Source: an uncultured Oscillibacter sp.
Lineage (GTDB): Bacteria > Bacillota > Clostridia > Oscillospirales > Oscillospiraceae
Length of the DNA: 5,324 nt
Reading direction: 5' to 3'
NCBI GenBank assembly: GCA_905233795.1
Contig: CAJOFP010000139.1
Location: 1,479-6,802, forward strand
Below are positions 1 to 5,324 of this stretch, in pieces. The position numbers and the translations under genes were made by a program. How positions within the stretch are numbered: the stretch's first letter is position 1; the number at the start of each line of letters is the position of its first letter. The notes under the pieces were generated by a model. That model saw nothing but the letters and a program-made list of their open reading frames with translations. It ran no database searches and had not been told where the DNA came from.

Positions 1-3000
1 ACCGCGTCAATTACCGGCGTAAGCGCGGTGATAATCGCGTTCCAAACATCCGCAAAGAAACCGGCGACGGCGGAAAACACACTTTTGATAAACTCCCACG
101 CGTTGGAAAACGTATTCTTGATATTTTCCCAAATTTTGATAACCGCGTTCCTGAAATCCTCATTTGTATGCCAGAGCGTCACAAGAGCCGCTATAACCCC
201 AGCGATTAATGTTGCGATAAGGACAAACGGATTCGCGTTCATAACGGCGTTCAAAAGCGTTTGCGCGATGGTCTGTCCTTCTGTCGCCTTTGTCAGCGCG
301 GTAATAACGCCGCTGATTGCCGACGCCGCTTTATACGCGATCATGCTTGCCGTGACAGCGGTTAAGACGGTTTCCAGATTCTCAAATATGCCGGACAGAA
401 ACGGGATTTTTTCGGCGAGTTTGTCCCCGATAATATCAACCAGTTCCAAAGCGGCGTCCGCGAGAGGTCCAAGCAGTTCCGGGAGAATGCCCGCGATAAA
501 AGTAAAAGCCAGTTCCAAAGCCGCCCGGATGCCGGGTTTCAGCGCTTCTATCAGTTCCGGCAGTTTTTCCTCAATAAACGGCGCGACAGCGATAATAGCG
601 TCGCTGATTCCCGATAAAACCTGTGTGATACGGGGCATGGTATTGTCAAGAGCCGTTTCCGCGCTGTCAATAAAAGTGGAAATCAAAGCGTCCAAATCCA
701 CATCGTCACGCGCAAAGCCGACCAGAAGATTCTCCCATGACGCCCGCATTGCCATTGTACTGCCCTGAATGGTCGTCGCCGCCTCTTTCGCGGTGGTTCC
801 CATCAGCTTAAACGCCTCTTCTTCAGTCAAAAGCCCCTGTTGAACGAATTCCGCCGCCTCATCCGCCGATATGCCGGAAATATAAAGACTTGACTGCACC
901 TCATGAATCGCTTTGACAATATCGGAAAACGATGAAATGTCATAATGAACGCCGGACAATTCCTCCGCCTTGTCCAAAAGACGTTCCATTTCCTCTTTTG
1001 TGCCGCCATAGCCGAGTTTGAGATTGTCGAGCATGGTATAATTTTGCTTTGCGAAACCGTTATACGCGTTTTGCAAAGACGCCATGTCCGTACCCATTTT
1101 ATTGGCGTTGTCGGACATATCGACAATGGCAAGATCGGTCAATCTCGCGGCTTCTTCCTGCATTTCCGCCGTGATTGCGACGCTTTCCCCGCCTGATTCC
1201 GCCTGTTCTTTCAACAGTTGCTTTTCGGCGTCGTTGCGTTCTTTCAAGGCGTCCAGTTCGGCGCTGTTCGCCTCTTTAATCGCGGTCAGACGGTTTGCCT
1301 GTGATTTTTTGAGTTCGTCCAGCTGATCCGCGTTGGCTTCTTTCAGCGCGGACAACTGATCGGACTGTCCTTTTTTGACCGCCGTCAGATGTTCGTCGTT
1401 GCTTTCTTTCAACGCGGTCAATTTATCCGACTGTGACTTTTTCAGCGCGGTCAGTTCGTCCGCGTTGGCGTCTTTTATCGCCGTAAGCTGTTCCGATTGC
1501 GATTTCTTCAGCGCGGTTAATTCGTCCGCGTTCGATTCTTTCAGGGCGTTTAATTGATCAGACTGTGATTTTTTCAGTTCCGCGAGCTGTTCTTTTTTGG
1601 AATCTTTTAACGTGTTCAGTTCGTCTTTTTGCGCCTCTTTCAGCGCGGACAGTTCGTTTTTCTGACTTGTTTTTAAAGCGTCAAGCTCCTCTTTGCCCGC
1701 TTCTTTTACGGCTTCCGTTCTCGCGCCGTATTCCTCTTTCGCGGCTTCCTTTTGCGCTTTCGCCTGTTCTTTGATCGCGTTCTGCTGTTCTTTCAAAGCG
1801 GCGATTTGGTTCTTGCGTTCCTCTTCCCGCTGTTCCAGCGCCAGTTTTTGTATATAATCATTATATTTCTTTTCCGCTTCCTGACGTTGCTCCGACGTTT
1901 TCGCCGCCCGGATCGCTTTTTGCAAATCCGTTTTCTTCTGTTCCTGTTCCGCTTTTTCCCGCGCTTTCCGTTCCGCTTCCGACTGCGCGTTTAACTGATT
2001 GATTTGGGCGTCAATAGCCTGTAAGCGTTCGTACTCCTCACGGTCAATCAATTTGAGAGCTTCTTTGTATTCCTCGTCAATCAGCTTTAATTTTTCTTCC
2101 GTCGCTTCCTGATACGCTTTGACTTCCGCTTCCTGCGCCGCCTGTACTTCCGACAGTCTTTGAGACTGCGCCTTTTCCAAGGCGGAAATCTCGTCGTCCA
2201 GCGTCTTTTCAAACGCGGCGTATTCGGCGTCAAATATTTCTTTCGCCGCGTCATACGCCTGATCCAGCGATTTTTTACGGGCGTTATATTCGTTCTCAAA
2301 CTCCTCTTTCGCCGCGTCATATCGTTTGTCAAGAGATGTTTTTAAGGCGTTATATTCGTTGTCATACGCCTCTTTCGTCGCGTTGTATTCTTTATCCAGC
2401 GACTTTTTCAGCGCGTCGTATTCGGCGTCATACGTTTCTTTCGCCGCGTCATATTGCTTATCCAGAGATTTTTTACGCTCTTTATATTCGCTGTCAAACC
2501 CGTCTTTCGCGGCGTCATACTGTTTTTCCAGCGCCTTTTTCTGTTCCTTATACTGTTCGTCCAAGGCTTTTGACATAGCCTCGACTTCTTCTTCCGTAAG
2601 CGCGTCGGTGGAACGGGACAGACTTTGAATCATAGACGCGGCGAAACTTGTCGCCGTCTCCATATACTCATTGGCGGACAGTCCCGCCGTTTTATAAGCG
2701 TTCGCGGCGTATTCCTGTACCAAATCCGCGCTGTCGCCAAAAAGCGTTTCCACGCCGCCGACAAGCTGTTCATATTCGGCGTAAGCGGTCACGGAATCTT
2801 TGACCAGTCCCGCCATCGCTCCCGTGACTTTTTTCACGCCGTCCACGATTAAATTAAAACCGCCGATAATGACCTGACTCGCCAGATTCGCTTTGAGAAC
2901 GTCAAAAAAATTCGCGGCGCTTTCGCCGCTTTCGTCCATAGAATCCCCGGTCTCCCCGGCTCCCTCCGACAGTTCGTCCATCCCGGACGCTAATTCCCGG

Positions 3001-3272
3001 ATTTGCTATTCCAGCAACCCCGCTTCTTTTTCCGCTTTGGACAGTTCATTCGCCAGCCGCCGCGTCTCTTCCGACGCCGCGCCGTTTTCTTTCGCGGATT
3101 TGTTAAATTCCTGTGTGAGTTCCCGGACGCGCTTATTTGTTTCATTATACTGCGTCGCCAGCACGGAGATTTTATTTTTCAGCGTGTCGGACTGTTCGGC
3201 GGCGTCCTGAACCCCTTTGTCATATTGGCTTGTGTCGATTCCGATTTTCGCGTACAGTTCCAGCAGATTCAA
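1..3272 (-). CDS. Phage tail tape measure protein (5' end and core; 3' end outside window; one in-frame TAG)
   Basis: The tape measure sets tail length, fills the tail tube before DNA ejection and is wrapped by the chaperones. The frame runs from a TTG at 3272 to the left edge, 1090 codons, with one stop, TAG at codon 89. The start LELYAKIGIDTSQYDKG is typical of Firmicutes phage tape measures. Residues about 25-105 look coiled coil. From about 125 the family core appears (LKANLASQVIIGG, then YEQLVGGVETLFGDS). It breaks off after SMIQSL (codon 218) and resumes at codon 708 with ARLTDLAIVDMSDNANKMG, then QNYTMLDNLKLGYGGTKEEM. The 489 codons between are coiled coil. The end in the window has hydrophobic segments (around NPFVLIATLIAGVIAAL, near codon 1013) and Trp-rich amphipathic helices, usual for the family. 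The TTG overlaps the previous stop and a weak GGTGG lies about 4-10 bases upstream. Family call is firm; integrity is uncertain because of the TAG. Confidence 0.93.
1227..1688 (-). repeat. Tandem array 2: 14 hendecads of 11 residues (33 nt)
   Basis: Codons 529-682 of the tape measure. Fourteen consecutive 11-residue units run without a gap from ELDALKTSQKN to ELDALKERNDA, consensus [E/Q]-L-[T/D/S/N]-A-L-K-[K/E]-S-[Q/N]-[S/A]-[D/E]. Leu at position 2 and Lys at position 6 are nearly invariant. In the middle, units alternate between a KKSQS type and an E-S/A-N-A-D type, giving a higher-order 22-residue (66-nt) period like array 1. At DNA level the plus strand repeats gcggtcag/gcgcggtcaatt-like words every 33 nt. 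Confidence 0.93.
2205..2567 (-). repeat. Tandem array 1: 11 hendecads, five full 22-residue (66-nt) units plus one half
   Basis: Codons 236-356 of the tape measure. Starting at 2534, five consecutive 22-residue units follow the form SLDKQYDAAKETYDAEYDAL plus two more, usually basic, residues; a half unit ALDEQYKEQKK precedes them. Each 22-mer is itself two 11-mers of pattern x-x-D-x-x-Y-x-A-x-K-x, with Tyr or Phe recurring at matching positions. Unit boundaries fall exactly every 66 nt (2534, 2468, 2402, 2336, 2270, ending at 2205). The plus strand shows this as recurring gcgtcatac and tttcgccgcgtcat words. An 11-residue period fits a hendecad coiled coil. Confidence 0.92.
3006..3008 (-). other. 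In-frame TAG (amber) codon 89 of the tape measure
   Basis: The plus-strand bases cta at 3006-3008 read TAG on the minus strand, in frame with the tape measure start at 3272. The protein reads KAEKEAGLLE, then TAG, then QIRELASGMDEL, and stays open for 1001 further codons. Both flanks are continuous family-like coiled-coil sequence, so the same frame is coding on both sides and no frameshift is needed. TAG is one C-to-T change from CAG (Gln), which would fit the coil. The next ATG, nine codons on, has no convincing ribosome binding site, so reinitiation is not well supported. Confidence 0.95.
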
Positions 3273-3589
3273 GATACCACCACCAATCCGGCGCGGCGTA
3301 TCACATCCGCCGCGATTTCGTCCCCGGTACGGGTATCCCGCGCCGGTTGTTTCGTCTGATATACGCGTGTCATATCCGCCCAGCGTTCAACTTCGCCCGC
3401 GTATTGCCTGCCCATAGCCAAAACGCGCAGACAGTCCGTCAGATAGACCCGGAAAAGCCGCTCTTCCGCCTGTTCATGTATCAGGACGGGGATTGCGGCG
3501 ACGATTCCTCTCGCGGAGAGGTTTCCGGGACAGGCGCAGACGGCGCGGATTGTTTTTTCTTTTCCGGCGGCATAAACGATGATAAAAAA
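3269..3589 (-). CDS. C-terminal extension of the long tail assembly chaperone, reached by -1 frameshift (gpGT-like)
   Basis: This frame is -1 relative to the short chaperone. It is bounded upstream by a TGA at 3590-3592, ends with TGA at 3269-3271 and contains 106 codons. Its later part is convincing protein: HEQAEERLFRVYLTDCLRVL, then GEVERWADM, then DTRTGDEIAADVIRRAG. This resembles the short conserved segment found between chaperone and tape measure in Firmicutes phages. There is no ATG, GTG or TTG in the first 50 or so codons, so independent initiation is unlikely. Fusion at the TTTTTTA site would give a product of about 202 residues (98 plus 104). In lambda and many other siphophages the long form is made by programmed frameshifting and links the tube protein to the tape measure. 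Frame use is well supported; the mechanism is inferred. Confidence 0.8.
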   Translation of the reverse strand, partial: FFIIVYAAGKEKTIRAVCACPGNLSARGIVAAIPVLIHEQAEERLFRVYLTDCLRVLAMGRQYAGEVERWADMTRVYQTKQPARDTRTGDEIAADVIRRAGLVVVS

Positions 3590-3876
3590 TCAATCAAATC
3601 CTCATCGTCACGGAGTTCCGCGATCTGTTGGAACGTCACTTTAACAGGCTGTTCCTCAATGGTTTTCACATCCGTTCCGTTTATCGCCGCCAGAATGCTA
3701 AACAATTCTTTGCGGTGATTTTTCAGCATACCGGAAATAAATTCGCTGTATTTGCCCAGTATCAGCGCCTTTACGCCGCGCTTGTTCATACCATTGAAGT
3801 CCATTACTTTTCCAATGGTATCAATCAGCGCGGTATCGCTTGTAATCTTAGCCGCGCCGGACGCGACCTGAATCAA
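3481..3876 (-). CDS. Tail assembly chaperone, short form (lambda gpG-like role)
   Basis: Binds and keeps the tape measure soluble while the tube assembles. The 131 residues match the small Firmicutes phage chaperone family: a helical N-terminal part, NGMNKRGVKALILGKYSEF, then NHRKELFSILAAINGT (about 54-68), then VTFQQIAELRDDEDLIDFLSSF (about 80-101), then a Lys/Pro/Ser-rich tail that ends at TGA. It lies between the tube and tape measure genes, the classic position. The given start is a TTG overlapping the major tail stop by 4 nt (TTGA) with no visible Shine-Dalgarno. The frame stays open upstream to 3939 and that stretch (RKLSELPTGRAADV) looks like the family's normal N-terminus but has no start codon. 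The real N-terminus is therefore uncertain. Confidence 0.85.
   Translation of the reverse strand: MIQVASGAAKITSDTALIDTIGKVMDFNGMNKRGVKALILGKYSEFISGMLKNHRKELFSILAAINGTDVKTIEEQPVKVTFQQIAELRDDEDLIDFLSSFMPPEKKKQSAPSAPVPETSPREESSPQSPS
3507..3521 (-). other. Small perfect hairpin CCTCTC-CGC-GAGAGG
   Basis: A 6-bp perfect inverted repeat with a 3-base loop lies inside the overlap of the two chaperone frames, downstream of both candidate slippery sites. No T-run follows it, so it is not a terminator. It could assist frameshifting, but it is 30 nt or more from either site, further than typical stimulators. Confidence 0.4.
3552..3565 (-). promoter_or_regulatory. Alternative slippery A-rich tract (GGAAAAGAAAAAAC)
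   Basis: The chaperone codons here are GAA AAG AAA AAA CAA (from codon 105). AAG to AAA re-pairing in the -1 direction is easy, but the upstream codon pairs imperfectly, so no perfect X-XXY-YYZ heptamer exists. A short hairpin (3507-3521) starts about 30 nt downstream. It remains a plausible secondary or sole shift site, and a homopolymer prone to sequencing error. Confidence 0.35.
3583..3589 (-). promoter_or_regulatory. Candidate -1 slippery heptamer T TTT TTA
   Basis: The minus strand reads GAT TTT TTA in the chaperone frame, so the heptamer fits X-XXY-YYZ in the correct phase (codons 97-98). It sits immediately after the TGA that closes the -1 frame upstream, the earliest point at which a shift would work. 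GAGGA at 3603-3599 lies 9 nt upstream, resembling the internal Shine-Dalgarno that stimulates E. coli dnaX frameshifting. No strong hairpin begins within 10 nt downstream. The A-rich tract GGAAAAGAAAAAAC (3552-3565) is a competing site. Confidence 0.6.
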
Positions 3877-4508
3877 TACGTCGGCGGCGCGTCCGGTCGG
3901 TAATTCCGAAAGTTTTCGGTTCCCGCTTTGACGTAGATTTCAAACGGAACGTCGTCAATATCGTTCAGATCGTAATGCCCGTGAAATTCAAAAGCGAACT
4001 GACCTTTGCCGTCTTTCGTGGTGGTCCATTGAAATCCGGACGTGTTCAGCGCGTTCTTGATACGCACGGCGACAAATCCCGCCGCGCTTCCCGCCGTACT
4101 GTCCGTTTTGTTTTTGTCCGAATAATCGCCGACAATCCATATATCCGTGAAATCCGCGTCTTTTAACTGATTCGACGGGACAATCCGCGCCGCGTTCGCA
4201 CTGTCAATATCCGCCGCCCCGACAAGCTGTTTTGTCCGCGCCGTATTGATAGACAGAAACGTCCCGGACGCCGTGGGATCGTAACCCGTCAGCCGCTTTA
4301 ACTGTTTCGTGTTCGCGGGACAGTTGTCCACGTCCGCGCCGATGTCCTCATATGCCGGATTGGAGTTAAATGTGAAACCTCCCGTGGTCGCGCCCATAAT
4401 TGCGCTCTGATTCAGCGTTCCCGTCGCGGGATTGAACTCGCTCAGCATTACTCCCGCATTCATCTGTAATTTCTGAAACGTGTCAGCCGCTACTTGCGTA
4501 AATTCCAT
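3873..4508 (-). CDS. Major tail (tube) protein
   Basis: The structural subunit whose hexameric rings stack to form the tail tube. The 211 residues show features of the Firmicutes siphophage tube family: FQKLQMNAGVMLSEFNPATG (about 11-30), IMGATTGGFTFNSNPAYEDIG (about 37-57), a D-N-C-P-A-N-T-K-Q-L-K-R-L segment (about 61-73), SGTFLSI and KQLVGAADI (about 81-101), then FAFEFHGHYDLNDIDDVPFEIYVKAGTE at 171-198. The ATG at 4508 has AAAGGA ten bases upstream, and 18 nt separate it from the preceding gene. The last 13 residues (NFRNYRPDAPPTY) look unlike the family end and are read over what appears to be the chaperone's N-terminal coding sequence in another frame. Confidence 0.9.
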   Translation of the reverse strand: MEFTQVAADTFQKLQMNAGVMLSEFNPATGTLNQSAIMGATTGGFTFNSNPAYEDIGADVDNCPANTKQLKRLTGYDPTASGTFLSINTARTKQLVGAADIDSANAARIVPSNQLKDADFTDIWIVGDYSDKNKTDSTAGSAAGFVAVRIKNALNTSGFQWTTTKDGKGQFAFEFHGHYDLNDIDDVPFEIYVKAGTENFRNYRPDAPPTY

Positions 4509-4518
4509 TTCTTTTCAG

Positions 4519-4524
4519 TCCTTT
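4519..4524 (-). promoter_or_regulatory. Ribosome binding site of the major tail protein (AAAGGA)
   Basis: AAAGGA lies ten bases before the ATG at 4508 and supports that start. With the GGGAG before the preceding gene it is one of the two clear Shine-Dalgarno sequences in the window, in contrast to the chaperone and tape measure TTG starts. Confidence 0.7.
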
Positions 4525-4526
4525 CG

Positions 4527-4919
4527 TCACGGGGATAACTTTTCCTCCGTGATATTGATATACCGCCGCTTGATATTCGACGAATACAAGGGAACCGGCT
4601 GTGAAAAGGGCGTTCCGCGTTTCAGCCAGAACGCCCCGCCGTCATAGTGAACAATCGCGCCGCCGTCGCCCAGTTTTTCATATAACGCTCTCGCCGCCGC
4701 GTTCGGAACCGCCTCGCCGACGTTCGGCGGAAACCACAGATTGACGGTCAGCGACACTTCTTCTCCAAACCCCGCGTCGGGATTGGTATAAGTCAGATAC
4801 GGAAGCGCGGCGTCCTCCGAATCGCCGTTGGCTTTGGACGGCACGGACGTTTCGGGATACGCCGTCACGCCGGAAATCGCGTTATTAAAAAACTCATACA
4901 GCGCGGCGTCTTTCGTCAT
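4527..4919 (-). CDS. Probable tail terminator / tail completion protein
   Basis: Tail terminator proteins form a ring that stops tube growth and provides the head-joining face. The 130 residues fit this family in size, position (directly before the tube gene) and pattern: a helical start (KDAALYEFFNNAISGVTAYP), then LPYLTY (39-44), then EEVSLTVNLWF (53-63), then a helix NAAARALYEKLGDGG (73-87), then GAFWLKRGTPFSQPV (95-109), then IKRRYINITEE (116-126). The WLKRGTPF plus RRYINI pairing is the feature I recognise. The ATG is preceded by GGGAG at 4929-4933, nine bases away; the nearer ATG at 4924-4926 is out of frame. It ends 18 nt before the tube gene, in the same operon. No catalytic role is expected. 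Confidence 0.72.
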   Translation of the reverse strand: MTKDAALYEFFNNAISGVTAYPETSVPSKANGDSEDAALPYLTYTNPDAGFGEEVSLTVNLWFPPNVGEAVPNAAARALYEKLGDGGAIVHYDGGAFWLKRGTPFSQPVPLYSSNIKRRYINITEEKLSP

Positions 4920-4928
4920 AATACATTA

Positions 4929-4933
4929 CTCCC
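4929..4933 (-). promoter_or_regulatory. Ribosome binding site GGGAG for the tail terminator
   Basis: GGGAG, nine bases before the ATG at 4919, decides that start against an out-of-frame ATG located between them at 4924-4926. Confidence 0.65.
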
Positions 4934-4939
4934 AAAAAA

Positions 4940-5218
4940 TTACTCTTCCGGCGCGTTTTCTAAAATTTCGCGGATTATCCCGGCGTTCGCCTCTATCGTG
5001 TCCATCATTATATCCAGCGCGATATTTCCCGCCATTTGGATTTTATCAGCGATAGTGGATTTATAGTACGCGTCGATAGTCCGTCCGTTCGGTAAAATCC
5101 CGATAATTCCTATCGACGCGGGTTTATGCTTTAAAATATGCTTTACAGAATCTTCTAAAAAATCGCCGTATTCGCCAAAATCCGGCGTTTGTTCGTCAAT
5201 ATCCTTTTCATCACGCAT
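4940..5218 (-). CDS. Small phage protein of unknown function (92 residues)
   Basis: I do not recognise a named family. The protein has an acidic start (MRDEKDIDEQTPDFGEYGDF), a helix ending KHILKHKP, a short hydrophobic beta-hairpin-like segment (SIGIIGILPNGRTIDAYY, about 35-52), then an amphipathic helix-rich part (KIQMAGNIALDIMMDTIEAN, about 59-78), ending ENAPEE and TAA. There is no signal peptide or membrane span. The strand-turn-strand followed by a helix with DIMMDTIEANAG resembles small accessory proteins I have seen in Firmicutes prophages, without a known role. It begins one base after the upstream stop and ends 20 nt before the terminator, so it is clearly part of the operon. Its ATG is preceded only by a weak CGGGA about 12 bases upstream. 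Confidence 0.75.
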   Translation of the reverse strand: MRDEKDIDEQTPDFGEYGDFLEDSVKHILKHKPASIGIIGILPNGRTIDAYYKSTIADKIQMAGNIALDIMMDTIEANAGIIREILENAPEE

Positions 5219-5219
5219 A

Positions 5220-5324
5220 TTATTTATTTTCCCGCAGATCGGCGGTGCAAAAATTCACGGACGGGTCAACGTCAAACAAATCCCGCGCCGCGTCCTCGAA
5301 CAGAGCGTTGAAATTGCCCTGATA
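5220..5324 (-). CDS. C-terminal end of an upstream late gene (partial)
   Basis: An open frame enters from the right edge and gives 34 codons, YQGNFNALFEDAARDLFDV then DPSVNFCTADLRENK, ending in TAA at 5220-5222. The composition and 1-nt spacing to the next ATG indicate a real gene in the same operon. By gene order it is likely a neck, head-closure or tail-completion protein, but the fragment is too short to identify. The 5' end is outside the window. Confidence 0.6.
   Translation of the reverse strand, partial: YQGNFNALFEDAARDLFDVDPSVNFCTADLRENK

Larger units (their letters stand above)
1152..2618 (-). other. Coiled-coil insertion inside the tape measure core domain
   Basis: Codons 219-707 separate two halves of a motif that I recall as nearly contiguous in related tape measures: SMIQSL on one side and AARLTDLAIVDMSDNANKMG on the other. 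The insert is almost entirely charged and helical (Lys, Glu, Asp, Ala, Gln, Leu), with very little Gly or Pro. It holds a Tyr/Asp-rich array at its start, a Glu/Lys/Gln-rich irregular coil in the middle (about 1689-2204) and a Leu/Lys-rich array at its end. The reading frame is kept exactly (1467 nt, 489 codons). Junctions are set by family memory and may be off by several codons. Confidence 0.8.

Noticed and set aside
28..768. A 246-codon plus-strand open frame
   Set aside because: It lies antisense to the tape measure, whose frame carries recognisable family motifs. The coding strand's GCG/GCC/GAC-rich usage leaves the opposite strand nearly free of stops. No ribosome binding site or family resemblance was seen.
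2160..2345. Short repetitive open frames on both strands across 1752-2630
   Set aside because: These are other-frame readings of the tandem 33/66-nt repeats. Their apparent protein repeats follow from the tape measure's repeats.
1227..2567. CRISPR-like or noncoding satellite interpretation of the periodic DNA
   Set aside because: The units have no spacers, the period is a multiple of three, third-position changes dominate and the protein period is exact, so the repetition belongs to a coding coiled coil.
2973..2981. Tape measure reinitiating at the ATG nine codons after the TAG
   Set aside because: The region before this ATG (GCGTCCGGG) has no good Shine-Dalgarno, and the conserved-looking N-terminal segment before the TAG would be lost, so two separate genes are not the simplest reading.
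3507..3521. Rho-independent terminator after the chaperone
   Set aside because: The hairpin is short (6 bp), has no following T-run and lies inside coding sequence.
3137..3718. A 193-codon plus-strand open frame over the chaperone frames
   Set aside because: Antisense to two overlapping minus-strand frames with family-like sequence; its protein is low-complexity, Arg/Ser/Phe-rich shadow sequence.

Overview
The window is a slice of the late (structural) operon of a tailed phage or prophage with a siphovirus-type long tail. Every supported gene is on the minus strand, so the genes are read from right (5324) to left (1). The protein families, tight gene packing, translationally coupled junctions and order (neck or tail completion, tail terminator, major tail protein, tail assembly chaperone, tape measure) match siphophages and prophages of Firmicutes, particularly gut Clostridia. 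That host assignment is an inference from family resemblance. No host gene, integrase or att site is present.

Layout in transcription order. (1) 5324-5220: C-terminal 34 codons of an unidentified gene cut by the window edge. (2) 5218-4940: a 92-residue protein of unknown function. (3) 4919-4527: a probable tail terminator/tail completion protein. (4) 4508-3873: the major tail (tube) protein. (5) 3876-3481: the tail assembly chaperone, short form. A second frame (3589-3269) carries its C-terminal extension; it has no usable start codon and is most simply reached by -1 ribosomal frameshifting. A canonical slippery heptamer TTTTTTA lies exactly where that frame opens. (6) 3272-1: the tape measure protein, at least 1090 codons in this window and running off the left edge.

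Three things stand out. The tape measure frame is interrupted at codon 89 by a single in-frame TAG, after which it stays open to the window edge. The conserved tape-measure core domain is split by about 489 codons of charged coiled coil. That insert contains two tandem arrays built on an 11-residue (33-nt) hendecad period: one of 11 units, mostly paired into 22-residue units, and one of 14 units. Finally, the chaperone's apparent N-terminus continues about 21 codons upstream of its first possible start (a TTG), inside the end of the major tail gene. This suggests a lost start, an indel, or an unusual translational arrangement.

Together the genes build the tail. The tube protein polymerises around the tape measure, which is kept soluble by the two chaperone forms. 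The terminator caps the tube and joins it to the head. No promoter, terminator, tRNA, CRISPR or mobile element was seen, and no gene-free stretch exceeds about 20 bases. The many plus-strand open frames are antisense shadows of the GCG/GCC/GAC-rich coding strand.
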